DNA of 29,104 bases from assembly GCA_015478675.1 (NCBI GenBank), contig JADMIH010000034.1, positions 1-29,104 of the forward strand, read 5' to 3'. The position numbers were made by a program, and so were the translations under genes. This stretch comes from Chloroflexota bacterium (GTDB taxonomy: Bacteria > Chloroflexota > Chloroflexia > QHBQ01 > JADMIH01). Positions 8,871 through 15,569 of the stretch are shown piece after piece; the first letter of the stretch is position 1, and the number at the start of each line of letters is the position of its first letter. The notes beneath the pieces are model-generated. The model worked only from the letters and a program-made list of their open reading frames with translations, was not told the DNA's origin and made no database searches.

Positions 8871-9884
8871 TTACTTTTCGTGACGAACTACACGACGTAC
8901 AACATAGGTCGGCTTCGACTGCGACTCGTGGTAAGTACGCACGCCAATCTCCGCGATGAAGCCCATGAGCACAAGCTGTACACCAATAATGAAGAGCATC
9001 GCCGTCAGCAGAAGCAAAGGTGATTGGATCAGTGAGACACCATTCAGGAGCTTGTCCATAGTGGCAATAGCAATTGAGACAAAGCTGACAGCTATGGAGC
9101 TTAGTCCAAGCCCGCCAAAGATGTAAATTGGCTTGGTCGAGTAGCTGCCGAGGAACTTCACGGTGAGGAGGTCAAGAATAACCTTCAGAGTTCGAGCTAT
9201 GCCGTATTTGGATTTGCCGTGAATCCTGGGGTGATGCTGCACAGGTATCTCTGTGATAGTCGCACCTACCCAGGCTGCATGAGCAGGGATGAAGCGGTGC
9301 ATCTCTCCATAAAGCTCTATATGCTCTACAACCTCTCTGCGGTAGGCCTTCAAGGTGCAGCCGTAATCGTGCAGGTGAACGCCGGTGACAGCGGATATAA
9401 GCCCGTTAGCCAGCCTGGATGGGAGCTTGCGTGAGAACGCTGCATCCTGGCGGTTCACCCGCCACCCGCTTACAACATCAAAGCCTTGCTCAAGCTTTTC
9501 GAGGAGCTGCGGGATGTCGGCGGGGTCATTTTGCAGATCGGCATCCATGAAGACGAGGTTGTCGCCGCACGATTTTGCTATGCCCGCAGCGAGGGCGGCT
9601 GTTTGGCCGAAGTTCCGGCGGAACTGCACTACCACGACGTTGGGGTCGTGGGCGGCAATCTCGCTCAGGCGGGTGAAGCTCGCGTCACGGCTGCCATCGT
9701 CAACATAGATGATTTCGTAGGTAGCACCCAGGGGCTGCATCGCCTCGGTGATGCGTGAGTGCAGTAGAGGCAGATTATCTTCCTCATCATATACAGGTAC
9801 AATGATCGAACAGAATACCGTGCCTATGAGAGGTGAACGCAATTCCTGCTCGTGCGCTACTGCCTGCCCAATCAACTGTCCCAT
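8871..9884 (-). CDS. GT2 polyprenyl-phosphate glycosyltransferase (DPM1/GtrB/ArnC-like)
   Basis: This is a 337-residue membrane-anchored GT2 enzyme. The catalytic domain has SIIVPVYDEEDNLPL (26-40), IIYVDDGSRD (58-67) and VFMDADLQNDP (111-121), whose DAD binds metal and nucleotide sugar. KLPSRLAN and HHPRIHGKSKYG follow, and the two C-terminal helices (about 240-300) end in a short basic tail. This layout is that of enzymes making polyprenyl-phosphate-linked sugars, the donors used by GT-C enzymes such as those encoded nearby. The ATG at 9884 has AAAGGAG about seven bases upstream. The frame is open for another 36 codons to a GTG at 9992, but that GTG sits on the promoter, so I reject the longer form. 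It is the first gene of the glycan operon, with a leader of about 105 bases. Confidence 0.9.
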   Translation of the reverse strand: MGQLIGQAVAHEQELRSPLIGTVFCSIIVPVYDEEDNLPLLHSRITEAMQPLGATYEIIYVDDGSRDASFTRLSEIAAHDPNVVVVQFRRNFGQTAALAAGIAKSCGDNLVFMDADLQNDPADIPQLLEKLEQGFDVVSGWRVNRQDAAFSRKLPSRLANGLISAVTGVHLHDYGCTLKAYRREVVEHIELYGEMHRFIPAHAAWVGATITEIPVQHHPRIHGKSKYGIARTLKVILDLLTVKFLGSYSTKPIYIFGGLGLSSIAVSFVSIAIATMDKLLNGVSLIQSPLLLLTAMLFIIGVQLVLMGFIAEIGVRTYHESQSKPTYVVRRVVRHEK

Positions 9885-9993
9885 CCGAGAACTCCTTTGC
9901 AAGTGCGGACGATAAATGAGGCAAGAAAGTCTTGACATGCCGCTGACGAGATAGGGATGTAGATGACAGGAGAATGTTTCTCTCAACCCCACA

Positions 9994-10064
9994 CAAGTTT
10001 AGCAGGGTACTAACCCACAAGGAATAGCCTAACTACCCTAAAGTAGGGAAGACAAAGGTACCAG
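9994..10064 (-). promoter_or_regulatory. Promoter/operator module P1 upstream of the glycan operon
   Basis: Read on the minus strand, the module ends in a -10 box TAAACT (9996-10001). It contains three blocks that are identical, or nearly so, to the region before the gene at 13465: CAAGTTTAGCA (9994-10004), GGAATAGCCT (10021-10030) and GACAAANGTACCAG (10051-10064), all given in plus-strand letters. The spacing between blocks is exactly the same in both places. Transcription would start near 9989 and leave a leader of about 105 bases before the GT2 ATG at 9884. The distal block is too far upstream for the polymerase core contacts and may be an activator or repressor site. Confidence 0.6.
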
Positions 10065-10141
10065 AGAGTGAGGCCAGCAAGAGCTCGTGAGATGAGTTAT
10101 GAAGAAGCTGAGCGAGGAAGTTGAGGTCCTGGGCAGAGTGG

Positions 10142-11821
10142 CTACCGACAGCAAGCACTCGCCTGTTCCATCATAGGCGTATTACTATCAGGATCAGGTG
10201 AGGCTGGAGCAATAAGCGCGGGGTTGGCCCAGTTAATTTTGTAGATACGAAGATCGCCAAAGGTCTTCAACTGTATTTCATCAATTCTGGATGCGTACCT
10301 GGCAAGAAAGCTCTGCAATGCTGCTTTTGATAACAGTGTGTTGCTGTTGCTTTGCGCCAGGCGGGCCGGATCATCGGTAACAAAGTAGTCTAGCCAGCCA
10401 TCCATGATGAAGTAATCAGGTCGCACGGCCCGGAACGCGTCTTCCAGAGTACTTCCCGGATAATAACGCTGGCGATATGCCAGATCATCCCAGGAGAGGT
10501 AAGAGGCGTCGGGTAAAGCAAACCAGTATGTTTGTGGGCCTGTAACCTTACTCTGAGGTGGTATGTCACGCTTTATGAGGGCGAGGGCCGCCTGATAGTC
10601 ATCATTGGAGTTCTGGGTAAGCACTGGCATCAGGGCAAGTGCAACTGTAGCTAACGCCAGAGCAAATGCGAAGCAAGCCCGAGCGAATACAAAGAGCGGA
10701 GCACGCCAGGGCTGCTCAGAAATCTTTCCCAGAAAAGCGCCTACGACGAGATAGAGAGCGGGCGAAATATCGATAACGTACCACCCCACTTTGTTGCGTA
10801 TGACCAGCGCAAACGTCAGAAGCAGCGCGGCAAACAGGACAAGCAGCCGTTTGTCAGAGGTTGAGTGCCTGTATACGAGAGCAGCAAACGCCATAGCCAC
10901 AAGGATCAAAAGAGGGAATCCAAACAAGGTCAGCGTATCGTAAATGGAGCCAAGCCACAAGGCCGGGTCTAGCGTGAAAATAGGCGGGCTGACCCTTGAG
11001 CCGTTACCGAGGCTTGCAATGGCAAAGTACGATTTGGGGTACGGCAGGACCTGCATTACAACGAAGAAGAGAAGCCCCGCGCCTGCGCCTAGAACAAAGC
11101 CCCAGAAGCGTTTGTTGCGCAACAATCGCCAGCCGTTATCAAGTAAATACAACGCCCCAATCGCCGGGCCAAAGATAAGGCCGTTGAAGTGGATGTCTAA
11201 GGTTAAACCCACCGCAAGGCCACACATCACGCTCTTGAGCGAAAAGCCCTTTGCATCATCTGTAACATAGAGCGCTACCGCTCCGAAACCGAAGGCGGCT
11301 ATGATGATGTCGTGTCGTCCCAGATGCGATGAAAGGAGAAAGGATTCGGAGAAAGAGAGTAATATAACCGCGAAGAGGCCAACCCGTGAACCATAAAGAC
11401 GATTAGATATGCTGTATACGCTTGCCAGCAAGACGATGCCGAAGAATAGAGAAGCAACGCGCAAGGAGAAGAGTTCAGCACCAAAGAGGCGCATGAAGAG
11501 GGAATGTATCCAGGCGGCAAGCCAGGGGAAATAGGTCCAATACCCATCGTAATTCTGAAAAACACCGGCATCAAGGGTGCCAAACGCCCTACCTGTACGG
11601 ATCAGCGCCCATGCACGGCTTGCGTTCCATCCCTCGTCCACAAAGGGGGCTGGAAAACGCATCAGGAAGACCAGATTAAAGAGCGCTATCGCAGTTAGGA
11701 GTGTGCTTATAGCGCCCCACGTGCGCCATAAGGACCCCAAGCGCAACTTTGGAGTTTCTAAGACACCCAACGTTGGCTGGATTTGATTGGTCTGTGAAAG
11801 CTGATCAGCCTCTATATCCAT
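10142..11821 (-). CDS. GT39-like membrane glycosyltransferase
   Basis: This membrane protein of 559 residues has the GT39/ArnT layout: a cytoplasmic N-terminus, one helix, then a first outer loop with FVDEGWNA, where D62-E63 is the expected catalytic acidic motif. Segments such as RLYGSRVGLFAVILLS and SHLGRHDIIIAAFGF (the position where many relatives have a conserved Arg or Glu-Ala-Arg motif) follow, then many helices and a soluble C-terminal domain of about 130 residues. It likely transfers a sugar from a polyprenyl-phosphate carrier to an unknown acceptor outside the cytoplasm. It follows the DPDVWWHL gene by 72 bases and could be co-transcribed with it. The ATG at 11821 has no strong ribosome site. 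Acceptor and sugar are unknown. Confidence 0.82.
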   Translation of the reverse strand: MDIEADQLSQTNQIQPTLGVLETPKLRLGSLWRTWGAISTLLTAIALFNLVFLMRFPAPFVDEGWNASRAWALIRTGRAFGTLDAGVFQNYDGYWTYFPWLAAWIHSLFMRLFGAELFSLRVASLFFGIVLLASVYSISNRLYGSRVGLFAVILLSFSESFLLSSHLGRHDIIIAAFGFGAVALYVTDDAKGFSLKSVMCGLAVGLTLDIHFNGLIFGPAIGALYLLDNGWRLLRNKRFWGFVLGAGAGLLFFVVMQVLPYPKSYFAIASLGNGSRVSPPIFTLDPALWLGSIYDTLTLFGFPLLILVAMAFAALVYRHSTSDKRLLVLFAALLLTFALVIRNKVGWYVIDISPALYLVVGAFLGKISEQPWRAPLFVFARACFAFALALATVALALMPVLTQNSNDDYQAALALIKRDIPPQSKVTGPQTYWFALPDASYLSWDDLAYRQRYYPGSTLEDAFRAVRPDYFIMDGWLDYFVTDDPARLAQSNSNTLLSKAALQSFLARYASRIDEIQLKTFGDLRIYKINWANPALIAPASPDPDSNTPMMEQASACCR

Positions 11822-11893
11822 TTATTTAGTCCAATAGCTGCTTGCTAAAGGTAGCGGTGGTTATTTGAGCAAAGCCCAAGTTGTCTAACATAC

Positions 11894-13465
11894 TTATTGT
11901 CTCTTGCTATAAACCACTGATACCCCATCCTTGTACGCCACCTTCCAGCCCGGCTCGTGGGCAAGCGCGTAAGCGAGAGGGCTGCCGGGGATTATCGCCA
12001 CCAGGTCAACCTTGTATTTAGCCAGCGTTTCACGCCACTGTGGGGCGACATTCTGCATAGTCATGAAGTCATCAAAGATCCCTTCTCTATACATGTCAGC
12101 GCGCCCATCTATGAAGACGAGGTGTGCCGGATAGAGCCTGTAGATGAAATAACCGCCCCAGGAGAACTCGTTGTAGATCCGCACTGTAGTCGGTAGCTTG
12201 CTGATATAGTCAGCCGCGCCAACAGGGTACATGTAGCCTGTGTCGGTGCGTGGTTCGCTCTCCGTTTGCGCTCTCTGGCTGCCCAATAATAGAGGCACCA
12301 GCAGGGCGACAGCTGCCGCGCCCACAGCCCAGTTCATCTTGCCCTCTACAGGTGAAGGCAGACTATCTTTGTCACGAGAGAGAGCAGGCCATATGCCAGA
12401 TAGACCGTGCGCCAGAAGAGGCAACACCATCACGCCGTAGAGTGGTACCAGCCTTACCGCCTGCAACGCCAGCAGTGTGAATGCACCCAGAATTATAAGC
12501 TCCGTAATATCTACTTTGCGCTGCAATTTGATGCGCCAGCCTTCTCGCTCTGAAGCGACAACCGGGCGAGCTATGCCGACAAGCGCGAGCATGATCAGGC
12601 TGAGGCCGAGCAGCAGATTGACAGGCTCGTGGAAGTTTGGGCTTTGCCACTCTTGAGTATAGCGGAGCAGAGGGTTGGATGTGCCATTGAGCGCATATGT
12701 GAGAGGATAGCTCCACAGCGTCAGGAAGTAGGGATTGAGAAGGGTAGCTGCTAGAGAGGCAGCCAATGTGACAAGCAAAGGCCACAAAGGAGCAGGACTC
12801 ACGGCTCGGTAAAAATAGTTGTTGAGAAACTCGCCTACCAGGAATGCGCCGATGAGGGCTACGCCCATAAAGTAGCTGGCGTGCAGATTAGCCCATAACG
12901 CCATCAACGGAGGAAGTAGCCACAGCTTGCGCTTGTGAGAGGGATCGCTCTTGTAGCTTTGCAGAATAAAATAGAAAACACCAAGGAAGAGCGGGGTCAA
13001 TACCTGCGGGCGCACACCCCACGTCGGCGTGGCAAAGACCAGGTAGAGCATGAGCAGCACGAGCGACAATATACGCCCCGCGCCCCGAGAGCGTAGCAGC
13101 AAATAGACTATAAGCGCGCCCGCCGCTTGCAGCATTCCAAAGAGAAGTGAAAGCACACCGTACCCGAACAGGCTCTTGAGGCTGTACATGACCACTTCGG
13201 TGAGCCACTCCTGCACAAGCCAGGGGCGGCCCTGAGCGGTGAACGAATATACGTCGTGTGAGGGTATACCGCTATCGAGGATTAGCCTGCCGTTGCTCAG
13301 GTGCCACCATACATCGGGGTCGGTGGGCGCAACGAAAGTGACCAGGCCAACGAAGACGATGAGCAACCCGGCTATGAGGGTATAGCGATGCAGAATGGGC
13401 GCGAACGGAAGCGAAATAGCCTTGCCGCCTTTAGAGGGCGCAGCAGAAGCGTTTGTGCTGATCAT
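11894..13465 (-). CDS. DPDVWWHL-type multi-spanning membrane protein, GT-C-like
   Basis: This membrane protein of 523 residues has about ten to twelve helices and a soluble end. The first outer loop carries DPDVWWHLSNGRLIL (49-63) followed by GIPSHDVYSFTAQGRPWLVQ, a hallmark of a widespread family of uncharacterised bacterial membrane proteins. The C-terminal domain has FSWGGYFIYRLYP and FIDGRADMY near 440-460, also typical of that family. The acidic first loop and topology resemble GT-C glycosyltransferases, which I take as a likely but unproven fold. The start is ATG at 13465. It has no good Shine-Dalgarno site, but a -10 box TAAACT ends six bases before it, so the mRNA probably begins at or next to the ATG. 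Its promoter region matches that of the glycan operon, which ties it to the same regulation. Confidence 0.8.
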   Translation of the reverse strand: MISTNASAAPSKGGKAISLPFAPILHRYTLIAGLLIVFVGLVTFVAPTDPDVWWHLSNGRLILDSGIPSHDVYSFTAQGRPWLVQEWLTEVVMYSLKSLFGYGVLSLLFGMLQAAGALIVYLLLRSRGAGRILSLVLLMLYLVFATPTWGVRPQVLTPLFLGVFYFILQSYKSDPSHKRKLWLLPPLMALWANLHASYFMGVALIGAFLVGEFLNNYFYRAVSPAPLWPLLVTLAASLAATLLNPYFLTLWSYPLTYALNGTSNPLLRYTQEWQSPNFHEPVNLLLGLSLIMLALVGIARPVVASEREGWRIKLQRKVDITELIILGAFTLLALQAVRLVPLYGVMVLPLLAHGLSGIWPALSRDKDSLPSPVEGKMNWAVGAAAVALLVPLLLGSQRAQTESEPRTDTGYMYPVGAADYISKLPTTVRIYNEFSWGGYFIYRLYPAHLVFIDGRADMYREGIFDDFMTMQNVAPQWRETLAKYKVDLVAIIPGSPLAYALAHEPGWKVAYKDGVSVVYSKRQ

Positions 13466-13469
13466 GAAC

Positions 13470-13540
13470 CAAGTTTAGCACAGCCCTGGCGCGCCTGGAA
13501 TAGCCTTACTAAGCCAGTGAGGGGGTGACAAATGTACCAG
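13470..13540 (-). promoter_or_regulatory. Promoter/operator module P2, matching P1
   Basis: On the minus strand this region has the -10 box TAAACT (13472-13477), six bases before the ATG at 13465. In plus-strand letters it holds CAAGTTTAGCA (13470-13480), GGAATAGCCT (13497-13506) and GACAAATGTACCAG (13527-13540). These blocks occur at 9994-10064 with identical spacing, and about 50 of 71 positions match without gaps by eye. The stretch between the -10 box and GGAATAGCC is poorly conserved, so conservation follows the blocks rather than the whole region. The -10 position predicts a leaderless transcript. Confidence 0.6.
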
Positions 13541-13638
13541 ATGTACTGCGTATCCCGTAACGGGCGGCTGTCCGGTGGGGCAAAGGAAATTACTATCCAC
13601 AGTCTATTATGCAACAGGCAGTAGGCAATACAACCTCC

Positions 13639-15534
13639 TCACTGCCCGCGCAGCGCCTTTGCTATAACCGCTTCGGCCTGGCTTTCTCGGGTGTAGCCTT
13701 CGTTCAGTAGCTGCTGGGATAACCACTCGTGGACTTCGGGGTTAGCGGGATTGATGAACTTAAAGAGCAAGGCATCGCGCCAGGCCTTCGCCGTGCCGCC
13801 GCGCGCAGCGTAGCCTCTCGCTGACAGCAGATATTCGCGGCCCCACTGGTAATAATCTCCGGCATCGCGGTAGGCCTGCGCCGCTTCGGGCAGCCTACCT
13901 TCAGCCTGGTCGAGCGAGCCGCGCAAGGTGCGTACCGGCTGCCATTCTCTGCTCACCGATTGCAGCCGCAGCATCATCTTCTGCATACTCTGGAGCACGC
14001 CGCCTTGTGCGCTTTCTTTGAGCGCCACTATGCGGTCGAACTGAGCGGCCTCGAGCCAACCCTGCTCAGGAGCGGCCACCTGGCGCTGGAAATCAGGGTC
14101 GAACTGAAAGAAGCTAAGCGCCCAGTATATTGAGCCTGTGGGCTGCTGCGCGAAGAGGCGCGGATCGCGGGCGTCGTAGGCGGGAGCAGGGGCTTTGCCG
14201 TGCCAGTAGAAGCTCATCACAGTTGAGCCTAACCCCGGCTCATCGGCAAAGATAATAATATCCTGCGGCTCTGCTTTGCTCGCCAGGTAAGCGGCGGCTC
14301 CTCTGTAATCTGGGTAATAGGAGAACCGGCTGTGCAGGCGCGGCGTAAATAGAACGAATAGAGCCGCCAGAGCAGCCGTCAGAATGGCTTCCGCAGCGAC
14401 CAGAGCCACTACCCGCAGCGCGAGCACCCACGCACGAGATAGCCGTAAATAAAGGCTGGACCAGAGATAGACAAGGCTGTTCGCGACGAGAAGGAAATAG
14501 AAAGGCATGGTGAAGATCGCATAACGCTGGAAGACTGTGTTGGTAGTGCTAAAGAACGCTACGGGCAGCACGGGCACAAAGAGCAAGAGGAGGCATATAG
14601 CTACTCCCTTGAACATCCGCTTATGTATGGCTGCTAGCACTCCTACCACAAAGAGGGCAAAGAAAGCCCACTGCACATATATCTCAAAGTCGCCGCCGGT
14701 GCTCACCTTTGTGAGATAAGAGAGGAGCCCCGTTACCCTGCGAGCCAGCAAATCTACCGATAGCAGGCTCAAGTCGGGCGGGTTAGTCGCGCCGGAGGCA
14801 AGGCCGGAGAGCCATGTGTCAACAGCGCCCGGCAAAAAAGCAACCGCGATTGCCAGCATCGAAAGCAAGGCGCGGCGAAAGTGCTCGCGGCCTTCCGGCC
14901 TGAACCAGAGCCTGTATAGAAGCCAAAGGAGGTAAGGAGCCAGCGCTGGTATAACCAGAATAGATGTGAAATAGCTTATGTATAGATTCACGGTCGTTGC
15001 CGCCACGAACACCGCCCACCAACGGGTAGCAGCTTCGCGCTCAGCAAGCAGCAGCGCGTAGACCGAGAAAACAGTCAGGAAAGCTACTATTGTATAAGGG
15101 CGAACATCCTGAGATTGAGCAACATGCACAGCCGAGATAGCAACCATGAGCGCTGCTATCACGCCTTGTGCCCGCCCGAATAACTCGCGCCCAAGCCCAT
15201 AAACGGCCAGAGGGGTTAGTGCGCCACAGAGGACCGAGGGGAGGCGCACGAAGAGGGTCGTAACAGTGGGGTCTACAGGCTGGAGTGTGAGCCAGACTAT
15301 AAGATAGTGCAATGGAGGCTGTACCAGCAGCCAGCCGAAGCGGTCAGTGAAAAGAGCCGCTATGCCACGCTGGGCAGGCTCAATCGAGGCAATTTCATCG
15401 TACCAGAGGCCCTGGCAATCAATGCACCAGAGCCGCAAGCCAAGGGCAAGGAGAAATATGACTACGGGTGTCAACAGCACAAGCGAGCGATGAGACCGGG
15501 AGTTCAGGGGTAAGGGTTGGAAGTTGGCTAACAA
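13639..15534 (-). CDS. GT39-like membrane glycosyltransferase with C-terminal helical repeat tail
   Basis: This large protein of about 631 residues starts with a GT39-type membrane part: after the first helix comes CQGLWYDEIASIEPAQRG with D46-E47, then QPPLHYLIVWL and SQDVRPYTIVAF, both common in the family. About eleven helices reach to residue 390. A soluble region follows, and the last 110 residues are alanine-rich helices (for example RLPEAAQAYRDAGDYYQWG) that look like tetratricopeptide-style repeats, which could bind a partner. The frame opens with TTG at 15534, has no clear ribosome site, and lies on a repeat-like stretch, so the true start may be a GTG or TTG about 18-20 codons further in. 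The frame ends 35 bases after the 615-residue gene's stop. Confidence 0.78.
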   Translation of the reverse strand: MLANFQPLPLNSRSHRSLVLLTPVVIFLLALGLRLWCIDCQGLWYDEIASIEPAQRGIAALFTDRFGWLLVQPPLHYLIVWLTLQPVDPTVTTLFVRLPSVLCGALTPLAVYGLGRELFGRAQGVIAALMVAISAVHVAQSQDVRPYTIVAFLTVFSVYALLLAEREAATRWWAVFVAATTVNLYISYFTSILVIPALAPYLLWLLYRLWFRPEGREHFRRALLSMLAIAVAFLPGAVDTWLSGLASGATNPPDLSLLSVDLLARRVTGLLSYLTKVSTGGDFEIYVQWAFFALFVVGVLAAIHKRMFKGVAICLLLLFVPVLPVAFFSTTNTVFQRYAIFTMPFYFLLVANSLVYLWSSLYLRLSRAWVLALRVVALVAAEAILTAALAALFVLFTPRLHSRFSYYPDYRGAAAYLASKAEPQDIIIFADEPGLGSTVMSFYWHGKAPAPAYDARDPRLFAQQPTGSIYWALSFFQFDPDFQRQVAAPEQGWLEAAQFDRIVALKESAQGGVLQSMQKMMLRLQSVSREWQPVRTLRGSLDQAEGRLPEAAQAYRDAGDYYQWGREYLLSARGYAARGGTAKAWRDALLFKFINPANPEVHEWLSQQLLNEGYTRESQAEAVIAKALRGQ

Positions 15535-15543
15535 TCCCTAACG
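15499..15543. repeat. Dispersed GGAGTTCAG-type repeat at a gene start
   Basis: The plus strand reads GGAGTTCAGGGGTAAGGG and continues with GGTTGG, GTTGGCTAAC and CCCTAAC. A similar string with GAGTTCAGAGG, GGAGGTTAG and CAGGGATTAGGG lies at 18308-18346. Both are rich in short purine blocks and do not look like coding sequence. The similarity is loose, so this may be low complexity rather than a true repeat family. Confidence 0.35.
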
Positions 15544-15569
15544 CCTGTTCGCATGTGAGACTATCGAGA

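Noticed and set aside
9932..9937. TTGACA on the plus strand as a -35 box
   Set aside because: No TATAAT-like hexamer follows at 16-18 bases and no plus-strand gene lies downstream.
9885..9992. In-frame GTG extension of the GT2 gene by 36 codons
   Set aside because: The GTG at 9992 lies three bases after the -10 box TAAACT and upstream of the expected transcript start. The ATG at 9884 has a strong AAAGGAG site and begins just before the family's catalytic domain.
10036..10048. CCCTA-AAG-TAGGG hairpin within promoter module P1
   Set aside because: The stem is only five pairs, and the matching positions in module P2 do not keep it, so it is not part of the shared signal.
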